Shown: positions 53,068 through 64,000 of the stretch, piece after piece
How the letters are laid out: the number at the start of each line of letters is the position of its first letter
Numbering within the stretch: position 1 is the first letter of the stretch
NCBI RefSeq assembly: GCF_000220395.1
Contig: NW_004086317.1
Coordinates: forward strand, 1 to 64,000
Length of the DNA: 64,000 nucleotides
Reading direction: 5' to 3'
DNA from: Ichthyophthirius multifiliis
Lineage: Eukaryota; Ciliophora; Oligohymenophorea; Hymenostomatida
Translations under genes and position numbers: made by a program
Notes under the pieces: generated by a model
What the model saw: the letters and a program-made list of their open reading frames with translations, nothing else
What the model was told of the DNA's origin: nothing
The model's database searches: none

Positions 53068-54359
53068 TCTTTATTTTAATTTTAATAAAGATGATGCTAA
53101 TAGTGACTCTTATCTTTTTATAGATGAAAAATAGGATTTTAATTAGTAATAAGAAAGTATTTTTGGAAAAAAAAAAAAAAAATTTAAAAATACTCGATAT
53201 GAAGTTTTTGGTTTATTTATAAAAATACTTTTTTTTTCTATTTTTATTGAAATTTATTTTATCATTAATTACTTTTGTGAAAAATAATAATTAAATATTA
53301 TACAAAATTTACATAACGAATTTAATATAACTCATCTAACTGATGGATATTATTCTTTAATTTTTAATGGATAAAATTAAAATATTATTAAAAAATAATA
53401 AACATTCTTAAATAAAAATTTTTCTTTGTATATGAGTGAATTAATAGAAATTGTATTTAATTTAAATACAGATATACATTTAGTATATTTATATATATAA
53501 ATACATTTATATATTATTATTAATATAACTATTTTAGCAACATGCTTAAAATAATAATTATTTTGATGATTACGTAGGGTATTTAGATTCTTTTAATAAT
53601 ATTATGTTTAAAGACATATGTATTTTTATTTCAGAAAATTAAGGTGTTAATTTTAATGATTGTAATACTTTTGCTAATGAAATTGTAAAATAAGTAATTA
53701 GATATAAATTATATGTTCAATTGTCAAATATAAATTTATATACTTAAAAATAGGGATTAGTTATAAGTACAATTAGATATTTCTAATTATTAAGATATCA
53801 AAAAGAAAGATATGATTGGATTTAAAGTTTTGTTAATTAAAATTTTAATTTTAGTTAAATGAAAAATTATTAAATATATACAAATAATTAAAATACAATA
53901 TATATGAATAATATAGCTAATCTTTTAAGAATTCCAGAATTTTATGAATTATGTAAATAAAATGATATTTTAAATATATATTTTAAAATATTTTTAATTT
54001 ATATTTTTTTAATTAGTTAGTTTATAAACTTTATATATTAAAAGTTCATATAGATATTTACAAGATATACTATTAAAATAAATGGAATTTAAAATTTAAA
54101 ACTTTATAGTATAAAGAATATTATTTCTAATTATTTTTATTATAGTAATATTAGTTTCTTTATTATTATTTTGGATTCCTTTTTTATAAAATATAAATAA
54201 ATAAGTTAAATATATATTTAAATAATTTATATATGTCATATATTATTATAGATATGGTCAACAAAGTGTTTACTTTCTTTTATACCTGTTAACGAAATTA
54301 ATAAAGTATATAATATATAATATTTTATATAAAATGTAATATTAAAAAGAAAAGTATGA
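48628..54359 (+). CDS. Giant multi-pass membrane protein with PAS domain, TmcB-like
   Basis: A run of exons with AT-rich introns (for example 49246-49296, one starting near 49660, one starting near 51110, one ending near 52312 and one ending near 54002) encodes roughly 1,650 residues. Part 1 (48.6-49.8 kb) has about ten membrane helices. Part 2 (49.8-50.7 kb) is a helical region with WSQFLDEKPELFKLYDIG and VLRLYSKYLIDIFND. A PAS-type domain follows: YMTMEEEKMGEILYSNLSLV, then GFQKSDFLGKNVSFLMP. An acidic linker and two further membrane parts follow, the last ending IWSTKCLLSFIPVNEINK. This order matches the tiny-macrocysts-B type sensors abundant in ciliates and Dictyostelium. Ligand and output unknown; exon joins between 51.5 and 52.3 kb are tentative. 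Confidence 0.75.
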
Positions 54360-54992
54360 TATATACTAAATATTTATCATAAAATATATATATTTATAAT
54401 TTCTATTACATTTTAAATTTTTATTTTTATTTTTCTTTAATTTAATATGGAATTTCTAAAAAAAATTAATTTATTATCTTTATATATGTAGTGTTTTCAA
54501 AGAATAGTAATTTTAATAATAAAATGATTTTAAAATTATTATAAAAAAATAAAAAAAAAACAATAAAATAAAATAAGATAAAATAAAATAAAATAAAATA
54601 AATATATTTATATGTATATAAAATTTTTTTAATTTCTATTTTTCTTTTTTATTAGTATTTATTTCAATTATTATGTTTTTTTATCTATAATTTTGTATAA
54701 TTTGTTTTTATAATTATTTCTAATATATTTAATAAAAATAAAAAATAATTTATTATTAATATCTTATTTGTTTATAATTTAAATAATTAAAATCTATTAA
54801 AAATATTTTACTAGGCAATTAAAAAACTTATAAACTTTTTTTTATTTTATAATTTTATATTTATAAATATTAATTTTTAAATAAAAATATAAAAAACTAA
54901 AATTATAATATATAATTAAAAAAGACTGAACTAAAATTTAATATCAAAGATGCTAAAATAAAATAAACTAAATATATATTTATATATTATAG

Positions 54993-55042
<50 letters not shown>

Positions 55043-55080
55043 TAATTTTTTTTTTAATTTTTAATATTTTATTTTTATAT
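54360..55080. other. Convergent intergenic region
   Basis: A/T only, with a short imperfect AAAAT repeat near 54565-54600 and (TA)n at about 54995-55031. Confidence 0.6.
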
Positions 55081-56588
55081 TCACTTTTCATATTATAAAG
55101 GTAAAGTATTCTTTTCTAACCATTTAATACCTTAAATATCTTTTTCTTTTTCTAAAATAGGAAACAAAATATTCCAAACCTTGAAATTTTTTTTATTATT
55201 ATTAAAATAATATATATATTACTTTTTTATGATATTAATCAATAAATTCAATATAATTTTAATTTAATAACTTAATATTAATTAAATTTCTATCATAAGG
55301 AAACAAAGTTAAACATTCAAATCCTAAATACTCATTTCCTTTATTAACTACAACTAAAGTATCTTCTATTCTAATTCCAAATTCTCCATCTTTATAATAT
55401 CCAGGTTCATTACTAACTACCATTCCTTCGATCAAAACTTCCTTATTATTTTTACTAATTCCATGCGGTCCTTCATGTACATTAAGATAATATCCAATTC
55501 CATGTCCTGTACCATGTCCATAATCTTAAAATCCTTCCCATAAATGCCTTCTGGCTAATACATCAATATCACATCCAGCTATTTAATTTTTCTTTGGCCA
55601 TATTACTTTCTATATATCAATATTTCCTAATAAAACTCTTGTATATGCATCTTTTTCTTCTTATTTAGGATTTCCGAAATGAAAAGTCCTTGTAATATCT
55701 GTAGTACCATCTCTATATATAATAAATATATATAATTTTTTTTAAAAAAATTACAAATATTATCCACCAGAATCCAATAGATAAATTTTATCTTCTTCTA
55801 TTAAAAAAGCAGTTTCTTTTTAAGGTCTATAATGTATAATTGAGGCATTTGAACCCACTGAAGATATAGTAGGGAAAGATAGACCTTAATTTCGTTCACT
55901 TTTTTTTCTTTTTTCATCCAATATAATAGACGCTGTATATTCATTTAAATTCGTGTTTTTTTTTTCAATAATTTAGTTTTCTAACCAGCCTAAATAACTT
56001 ACTAAAGCAGCTTAATCTCTTATATTTGCATCTTTAAGTCTTTTTATTTACTCAGGAATTTTTTAGGCTTTCATTTTAGATATAGGGGATGTTGATTAGC
56101 CTAATATTGTGTGTATTTTTTCCTTAGGAATCGATTAGTATAATTTTTAGTTTATTTGGGATTTTTATATCGTGATCTTTTTCTTTTTTTCTTATAAATC
56201 TTAGTATATTTAATTATATGGGCTTGTTTATATATGGTTTTCAGTCAAATATTAGTTTACTTTAGAATTTAATTTTTATTAGTCTATATATAAAGTACCT
56301 TCGTATTAATTTTCAGTTAAAAATTAAATTATTAAATACGATTTAAATACAGGATTATATTCTATATCATTTCCTCTTAAATTTAATAGCCCTTTATTTT
56401 TTTAAAATAATTATTTGTTTATTATTTAGTTATATATAAACAGGCTATTTCGTCTAGTTATGAAGTAAGAATTTAGTTCGAATTTTATTCTTTTAATATT
56501 TCTTTTAATTTATATATTTTATCTTTAGTTGATTAGCATGCAAATTACATATCATGTATAGAAATCTATTATATATTTATATAAGAAA

Positions 56589-56642
<54 letters not shown>

Positions 56643-57178
56643 TTATTTATTTGTAAATAAACTTATTTTATTTGATCTTCAGGCTTGTTTATCCATATTT
56701 CATCAATTAAATTTGGTTCTATTGGTAATAATTCTATATTTCTTTATTTAAAATCATTTTATCTTTTTTCTATATATTCTATTATTAATTTGTTTTTATA
56801 TTAAAAAAAAATTATATTAGTTTTTACCATTTGTAAATAATAAAGGATCAAATCCGATTTTTTGGTTTTCAGAAACATCAGTGAACCAAGGTTTAAAGCC
56901 TTTTTTTTTGTTTATTATAATAATTTTTAATTAAATATACCGATTCCTAATTTTTTTAATTCCCATTCTTAATCTAATTATTTTGAAGCCTTAAAAATAT
57001 ATATTTTATTTATAAAAATATATTTATATATATATATATATATATATATACTTCTAACCAATATCTTGAATCTGTACAAAGAAACGCATTTTCTTCTGTA
57101 ATAAATGCAAATCCTGATGAACCTTTAAAATTTGAAATAAAAGCTAATCTTTCGTCTGATGGTGCTATATATTCACTC

Positions 57179-57228
<50 letters not shown>

Positions 57229-57366
57229 ATTATTATTTTAAATATGCCTTTTTTTATAAATATATATAACATTATGTGCATCATCATGTGGAATTAAATA
57301 TGAATCAATTTTATATTTAGGAAATTATTTTCTTAATTATATTAATTTTTGGGAAGCTTTTAGCAT
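55081..57366 (-). CDS. Xaa-Pro aminopeptidase (aminopeptidase P, M24B)
   Basis: Start [11 protein letters not shown] with [13 protein letters not shown], spliced to [17 protein letters not shown] and [19 protein letters not shown]: the creatinase-like N-terminal domains of cytosolic aminopeptidase P. The catalytic domain shows metal ligands in order: [23 protein letters not shown] (Asp pair), [10 protein letters not shown] (His), [12 protein letters not shown] (Glu), [10 protein letters not shown] (Glu). The C-terminus [14 protein letters not shown] fits the family. It removes an N-terminal residue next to proline. Expected length is about 600 residues. Introns hold TA runs (56597-56637, 57186-57222). 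Not every central splice was resolved. Confidence 0.9.
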
Positions 57367-57570
57367 TTTTTAATTTTTTTTGTCTAATTTTTATTTTAAA
57401 TAAAGATATTAAATTTCTTGTTGTTTTATTAAAAAATATTTATTGATTAAATTCAATTTATTTATATATTTTAATAAAAAGTAGAACTATATATATATTA
57501 CATTTGACATATGTATATTTAATTTATTTAAAAAAAAAAAATCTTTTTTTTTTTTCTTTTTTTTTTTTTC

Positions 57571-58776
57571 TCACATTTAATTAATAAAACTTACAACTTC
57601 TTCCAAAAAAGGATTTGCTATTCGTAAAAAAACATCGGAATTGAACTTTCTATAGACAGACATTAAATTTTTATTTGAATTAATAAACTAGATTTTAATT
57701 TCATTGACTTATTAATTAATTTAATGCTTCATTTCTTAGCATTCTTTTTCAAAAGTTGGTTAATTTTCAGAATTTGATGAATTTTATTCAAGGTATAAAT
57801 TAATTTTTCTATTTTAGGAAATTTCATATTCATTTAATAATAAAATTTCTTTTTCGAATTTTTGAACTTTTTCGAAATAATTTAAAATTGTCTTTAAAAA
57901 AATTTCAATATTTTTTCCAATTTAAAAATTTCTTTTATTTTAGAAAAATTCTAAAAACCCAAAAAAAAACTCGAAAATAAAAGAAGGTAAAAAACATTAA
58001 ATTTTCTCTTCCAAAAAACAAATTTCAACCAAAAATTAAATCTGAAAAATCTCTTCTTTTTATAAATTTTTCCTTTAAAATCCCAAAAAATCCCAACAAG
58101 TCACAAAACAACCACAAAATTCAAGTTTTTTCAGAATTTCGAACTCCATTTATAAAAATTCAGTTCTCTAATATGAATTCTCACATATATATAAAAAATC
58201 ATCTATTTCAGGAGCATATATTTCTTCATATTTACTACCTATAAACATACATACACATCCAATTAATTAAAAACTTTTTTTTTAAATGTTAGTTTTTTCT
58301 ATATAACGGTCTAATATGTTTATACATATATATAATGTGTTTTCTTTTAGTTTAAATTTTAAATGTACATCTATTAACCAGTCGATTAATATTTGACGTG
58401 TTAATAAAGTTATTTATTATTGGAATGGCTTTATTATGGGATCTTTAGGGATGTATTTAGACTCTGTTTATTTTAAATAGGAGTAGATTTCAAATTCATA
58501 TTCTTATATTGGGTTTTTAAAGGAAATTTTTTGCGATTTTTAGAGTTATTAAATTTATTTTTTTCGATTTTCTTTTTAATTTTAATTATGTTTTTGTTGG
58601 TAATAACTATCTTATTCTATATTACTTATATCTTGGCCAAAAAAACGCTTTTATTCAACCTATATTAGTTAATTAGATTTACTTTAGTTTTGAAAATTTA
58701 TTAGTTTTTGTGTATTTTCATCATTTTCTATTAAAGACTTTTGAATTTTTTATGAATTTTATTTTATTTTATACAT
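57571..58776 (-). CDS. Cyclin (B/A-like), intronless
   Basis: One frame of 402 codons, 401 residues, with TGA stop. The N-terminal 130 residues are Gln/Asn/Lys-rich and disordered. Cyclin box 1: RQILIDWLIDVHLKFKLKEN, YMCINILDRYIEKTNI, QLIGCVCMFIGSKYEEIYAP, EIDDFLYICENSYQRTE, LQMEFEILKKLEF. This is the classic MRAILVDWL / LDR / SKYEEIYAP order of mitotic cyclins. Cyclin box 2 is weaker, and a long extension follows. It should activate a CDK. No destruction box RxxL was identified with confidence. It lies 205 bp upstream of aminopeptidase P on the same strand. Confidence 0.9.
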
Positions 58777-59004
58777 ATTTTTTTATTTTAGTGTGTTTTT
58801 TAATTATATTTTATTTGATTTTATTTTTTTTAGGAAATAAAAGTTTTTTTTAAACAAAAAAATCGGGAATTTGTTAATATTTTTATTTTATTTTTTATTT
58901 AAATTTTCGAAACACAGAAAAAAATAACATAATAATAATAAACTATTATTTTTGAATTAAAATTTATATTTATAATTTTTTAATTTGACTAAAATAATGT
59001 AAAT

Positions 59005-59076
59005 TCCGAGATAGTATAGTGGTTAGTATTCCTGCCTGTCACGCAGGAGACCCGGGTTCAATTCCCGGTCTCGGAG
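59005..59076 (+). tRNA. trnD-GUC: tRNA-Asp (anticodon GUC)
   Basis: 72-nt cloverleaf: acceptor TCCGAGA pairs with TCTCGGA plus discriminator G; D-arm around TAGTATAGTGGTTAGTA (A box); anticodon stem CCTGC/GCAGG with loop centred on GTC; T-arm CCCGGGTTCAATTCCCGG region (B box). No intron. CCA is not encoded, as usual in eukaryotes. Confidence 0.97.
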
Positions 59077-59088
59077 TTTTTTTTTTTT
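59077..59088 (+). terminator. RNA polymerase III terminator (T run)
   Basis: An uninterrupted run of about 12 T directly after the tRNA discriminator base. Confidence 0.85.
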
Positions 59089-59389
59089 TTTAAATATTAA
59101 TCTATATCAATAATATTATATTTAAATATTCTAAAAAATTAATTATATTAAATTTAATAATATTTTTATAAATAAATAAAAATAAGGAAAATAAATTATT
59201 TAAAAATAAATAAATATAAAAAAAAAAATTATAATAATATAAAATATATTATAAATAAAAATAATATCTAATGTTTAAAATATGAATAATATATTATTAA
59301 TTATATTTAATTTTAAAATAATATATAATTATTAATATTTTATATTATATTATTAAATATAATAATATATTATTTTTTTTATTTTATTT

Positions 59390-59420
<31 letters not shown>

Positions 59421-59511
59421 AACATATAAATATATTTATATATTTTATCTCTATATATATATAATTTAATAAATAAATAAAAAATAGCCTATATTATTTA
59501 ATTAATAATAA
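59089..59511. other. Intergenic spacer
   Basis: A/T only, with (TA)n near 59390-59412. Confidence 0.6.
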
Positions 59512-60294
59512 ATGGATATTCAAAAAACAATTTAATTTATTGAATAAAAATGGTAAAATGACATATAATAAAATCTCGAAGATTATATTAGAATTCCTAA
59601 TATGAGCAAATCCTTTGATTCTGAATGGAACACTAACGGTTTATTAGAAAAAGCTGCTAATCATTTATTTAATTGGGCTAAAAGCCAGAATTTAAAAAAT
59701 GCAAAGCTTGAAATAATTAAAGATGCTGATAAAACCCCTTTAATATATATAGAAGTAGACGGAACTACCTAAAATACCTAAACAGTATTATTATATGGTC
59801 ATTTTGATAAATAACCGCCATTTACAGGCTGGAAAGAAGGACTTGAATTCAATAAACCGAAAATTATTGACGAAAAATTATATGGAAGAGGTGGAGCTGA
59901 TGACGGTTATAGTATTTTCGGGGCAGTAACTGCAATAAAAATATGCCAAGAATAATAGCTACCGCACCCACGATGTATTATATTAATTGAAGGTGATGAA
60001 GAATCTGGATCATAACACTTACCTTTATATCTTGAAAAACTAAAGGACAGAATCGGAGAAATATCAATAGTTTTTTGCCTAGATTCAGGTACTTTAAACT
60101 ATGAATAATTATGGATAACATCTTCTTTAAGAGGATCTATTGCATTAAATTTAAATATAAAAGTACTTAATGAAGGAGTACATAGTGGAGACGCTAGTGG
60201 AGTTGTTCCGAGCAGTTTTAGAATTTTAAGAATAATTTTAGATAGGCTTGAAAATTCTAAAACTGGAGAAATTCATGAAGATTTATAAGTAAAT

Positions 60295-60359
<65 letters not shown>

Positions 60360-61058
60360 TAAAGGTTATTATTCCACATGATAGATATTTTCAAGCTTTT
60401 AAAGTTAGTGAATATATAGGAAATGATTTAATTTATAAATTTCCTTTCGTATAAGGCATGTAACCTACTACTTAAAATGTTTTTAATGCTTATATAAATA
60501 AAGTAATTAAAATAAAATATAAAATTAACTTTTTATTTTTATTTATTTTAAAAATAGACTTGGAAACCTTAAGTAAGCTATACAGGAGTCGATCATTTAC
60601 CAAATACTAGTAATGCAGGAAATGTATTAAGACCAGAAACTACTATTAAATTAAGTGTAAGAATACCACCTACAAAATGTGTTAAGGAAGCTAAAGAAAC
60701 TTTGATTAAATTATTGACTGAAAATCCTCCTTATGGTGCCTAAGTTACATGTACTAATGTAATTGGTAATAGTGGATGGAATTGTCCTCCTGTAGAAAAA
60801 TATCTTGAAAATAGTATTTAAAGTGCTAGTAAAGCTTTTTATGGAAAAGACGCACTTTATCTAGGAGAAGGAGGGTCTATTCCACTTATGGGATTACTTT
60901 AGAGACTTTTCCCGAAGGCCTAGTTTGTTGTAACAGGTGTATTAGGACCAAATTCTAATGCACATGGACCAAATGAATTTTTACATATACCTTTCACAAA
61001 AAAACTAATTTGTTGTATTGCCAAAATATTAAATGATAGTTATGAATAATTAAAATGA
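59512..61058 (+). CDS. M20-family metallopeptidase (cytosolic dipeptidase/carnosinase-like)
   Basis: Two introns (60289-60364, 60503-60557) leave 472 codons, 471 residues. Zinc and catalytic residues appear in order: LLYGHFDKQPPF (His), YGRGGADDGYS (bridging Asp), IEGDEESGSQH (general base Glu and Glu ligand), VFCLDSGT (Asp), and PNSNAHGPNEFLHIPF (His). The dimerisation domain lies between LNEGVHSGDASG and the second intron. It hydrolyses dipeptides or related amides with a dinuclear zinc site. Closest by layout to CNDP2-type dipeptidases and related M20 proteins; exact substrate not certain. Confidence 0.9.
60297..60353. repeat. (TA)n run in M20 peptidase intron
   Basis: Nearly fills intron 60289-60364. 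Confidence 0.9.
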
Positions 61059-62399
61059 TATATATATTCTAAAATTTATTATAAGTTATCATAATTTATT
61101 ATAAATTTCGTATAAATATTAATATTAATTTTAATAAAAAATAGATAATTTAATAATAATTTAATGATAAATATATAAATGAATATATATATATATATAT
61201 ATATCAATTTATATAGATGTATATATTTATATAATTATATATATTTATTTATATTTTTTTTATTTTTAATATTAATATTTTTTCTTTTAATAAAAATATA
61301 TTTATTTTTATTAATTATTATTATAATTATTATCTTTAAATATATAGAATATTTTTTTTTTCTTTGTATATTTTTAATATAAATATAATATATCTTTTAT
61401 TTATATAATTATTAGAATTAAAACTAATTTTTTTTTTAATATTAAGATTATTTAACTTAAATTTGTTTAAGTATTTTTATTTAGTATTATATTAATAATT
61501 TATATTGGGTTTTGTTTACTTTTTTTAATTTAATGTTTTAAAAATTTTTTTTCTATTAACATTTAAATTATTTAATCGGTCTATTGTTTAAAGATTTATA
61601 TATATAATCTTAGAAATATTATATTTCATATATATAATTTATTTATAATTTATATAATAATATATTATTATATTTTGTTTTTATTAAGATTTTTATCATT
61701 AATTTATTATAATAGATAAATTTATAATCTTATATTTTTTTTTTAATTTTAAATCTTAATATTACTAAAATTTTTTAAAAAAGAATATAAATTTAATATT
61801 TAAAGATATTTATTATCTGCAATAATATAATAAATTTATATATTCTATATTTATATTTTTTTAACTAATATTATTTTAATATTAATATATACATTAAATA
61901 ATATAAGACATAAATTTATTATATATATATAAAAATATATATATATATATATTATATTTATATATATATATATATATATTTATGTATAATTATTATTCTA
62001 TATTTAAATTTTTATTTTATATTATTTAGAAAAATAATTAATTTTATTTTTATAAAAATATATATGTATATATATTTTTAATTATAATAATTATTCTATA
62101 TTTAAATTTTAAGCATATCTTATTTAAAATAAATAATAAATTTTATTTTAATAAAAATTAATAAAAATAATTTATAATAATTTATAATTACATAAAACTA
62201 TATTTGTTTCTTGTTTAAAATCAGAATTCAAATAATTATTTTATTATTTAATATATAGAATTGTTTATATATTTTATTTTAATATTAAATTATTATTTAT
62301 ATTTTCGTTTTTATTCTAATTATAATAATATATTCTTTCTCTTACTTTAAATATTATTAAATTATTTAATTTTTATTATTGTTCTGACTTTATTATATT
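61059..62399. other. Long A/T-only intergenic region
   Basis: 1.3 kb with no coding signal on either strand; TA tracts at about 61185-61205 and 61920-61980. Confidence 0.55.
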
Positions 62400-62436
62400 T
62401 TTATTTAAAATGTATTACATATGAAAAGTATAATAA

Positions 62437-62565
62437 CAATATTGTAATAATCAAAATTCCTTTAATCGATTTTCTCTTGAGGAAAATTTAAATGATGAAG
62501 CGAATAATAAACAAAAGCCTATTGTTTTTAAAATAATAAGACGTTCTTTTTTTATTAAATAAAAA
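62437..62565 (+). other. Possible exon fragment, unassigned
   Basis: A polar peptide in one frame (NSFNRFSLEENLNDEANN, then KQKPIVFKIIRRSFF) stands out from the A/T background. No start codon lies in frame upstream and the following sequence is low complexity, so no gene model is offered. Confidence 0.2.
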
Positions 62566-62918
62566 ATATATTTTATATTTATTTTAGTGTTTATTTTTTT
62601 ATTGCGTTAATTATTAATTGTTTTTTTTAAGTATTATTATTTATCAATTTCTTAATTATAATTATTTCAAAAAATACATTTTTTATTTATTTGTAATGTT
62701 AAATAAATAATTATTATTATTAAAATACATTATATATTAATTATTAAAAAAAAATTAATATATAAAATAATACTATTTAATATTGCTTTTAAGAATTAAT
62801 ATAAAATATTAAATCTAAAGTAAATAATTATTTTATATACATATATATTTTAATTTATATATTTTTAAGTATCTTTATAAAATAAGTAAATAATATATTT
62901 TTTTTTCTGAAGCCATCT

Positions 62919-63687
62919 ATGTTAAGTAGAAATTAAAAACTCTAACAAAGAATTTAAAACAAATATAATTGTGAATAATCAAATAATTAAGAAGATGATT
63001 CATATGATTAAAATTTATCAAATGAATAATAATAGCAATAATAATAATAATAAAATGAAGGTTTTTTAATTTTCAAATGATTAATTATTTTATTTATGCT
63101 TTTAAAAATAAAAGAAAAAATAAATTAAAATAAAGAAATATCAGGAACAGAAAAATATAAATTTATATAATAATTAAATTCGGAAAAAGTTTTTTATTTT
63201 ATTTATAAAATAAATATTAATTATATATATTATTTTTTAGGAAAAATATTAAAGATATAGAACTTTTGTTTTTATTATTTTAGGCTTATTAACAGGATTA
63301 ATACAAAGTACTTATTTTTTTTCTTTAAAAAAAATAAATAAATAATAAGCTGCAATAACTATTAGATTGAATTTTGTTATTTTGTTTATAGGATATTAAA
63401 TTATTTATATGAGAATTTAAAAAAAATTATTATAAAATTTAGAAGAATAATGTAAAAAATATATTTTATTTTATATATGTAATTTTACTTTTCATGATTA
63501 TATTATATATTTAGCATCTTTAAATGAAGAAAATCTTTAGTTTATAACAAAATTTATACCAGATAATTTATAAATTATAATTAATTTAATAGAAAAATTA
63601 AGTATACATAATAAAGAATTATAATTATGGACAAATAATTTTTTTATATATATGTTTTCTTTATTTTTTATATTAATAACGTTTTGA
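62919..63687 (+). CDS. Small two-to-three-pass membrane protein, unknown function
   Basis: Two introns (63061-63135, 63189-63240) leave 214 codons, 213 residues. A Gln-rich N-terminus (one Gln run just before intron 1) precedes YRTFVFIILGLLTGLIQSTY and LNFVILFIGYQIIYM (membrane helices), a loop, and a C-terminal helix FFIYMFSLFFILITF. No family recognised. Frames are consistent through both introns. Confidence 0.6.
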
Positions 63688-64000
63688 TAAAAGAATCAAT
63701 TTAATATATTTAGTATATTAAACTATTAATATATGTTTTTTTTTAAAAAAAAATATTGATAACAGTATAATAAATGTTATATATTAATATTAAATAAAAA
63801 ACATATATATTAAAAATGTTATTTACTTATATATAAATATATATACGTATTAAAAAAAATACAAAAAATCTCTAATTAAAGATTAATTAAACAAATAAAT
63901 CTATCAAGAATTAAGCCATACATCTTTTAAAATCTATATCAAAAAAATAAAAAAATACATAAAATAAAATAAATAATAGAAATACATTTTATGTATTTGG
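63688..64000. other. Window edge, possible minus-strand exon
   Basis: Mostly A/T. Between about 63895 and 63945 the minus strand is slightly richer in G/C and could be the 3' exon of a gene beyond the window; not enough is visible to call it. Confidence 0.25.

Noticed and set aside
53960-54003. Frameshift at a T7 run in the TmcB-like gene
   Set aside because: A 64-nt intron ending ATTAG just before the coding frame resumes gives the correct phase.

Overview
The window looks like a piece of a ciliate macronuclear genome, most probably an oligohymenophorean of the Tetrahymena/Ichthyophthirius type. The extreme A+T content fits Ichthyophthirius best, but that species call is inference. The main evidence is the genetic code. 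Conserved proteins (Rpt2, eL19, CDC50, aminopeptidase P, cyclin, AGC kinase) read through only if TAA and TAG mean glutamine and TGA is the sole stop. Genes are split by short GT...AG introns, mostly 35-230 nt. Gaps between genes are nearly pure A/T with dinucleotide runs. Exon-intron models were built by hand; where every intron was placed, the spliced length was checked to be a multiple of three.

Layout. 0-7.3 kb: tandem Skp1 genes, a Q/N-rich fragment, an ankyrin protein, a TMEM216-like ciliary membrane protein and a weak hypothetical gene. 7.7-17 kb (minus strand): proteasome ATPase Rpt2, an LMBR1-like membrane protein and one 1,345-residue orphan. 17.7-23 kb (plus): class IV aminotransferase, sphingosine kinase, MDR oxidoreductase. 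23.8-31 kb: coiled-coil fragment, a Rab with an altered G3 motif, a membrane-anchored orphan with broken frame, and a truncated acyl-CoA-synthetase-like gene. 31.4-38.3 kb: small orphan, double-FHA protein, TraB-like protein, CTD-phosphatase-like protein. 39.7-47.9 kb: ribosomal protein eL19, CS-like secretory protein, CDC50 flippase subunit, second Rab, orphan, AGC kinase. 48.6-54.4 kb: very large multi-pass PAS protein of the TmcB type. 55-61 kb: aminopeptidase P, cyclin, tRNA-Asp, M20 peptidase. 62.9-63.7 kb: small membrane protein.

The genes are a housekeeping mixture (protein turnover, vesicle traffic, lipid signalling, cell cycle, cilium) with no operon logic. There is no sign of a virus, transposon, CRISPR array or horizontally acquired island. 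The less expected items are the degenerate acyl-CoA-synthetase-like protein without a visible ATP loop, the Rab lacking the catalytic glutamine, the tandem Skp1 pair with a homogenised core, the double-FHA protein, the giant orphan, and an isolated GC-richer 55-nt element at 7.2 kb.
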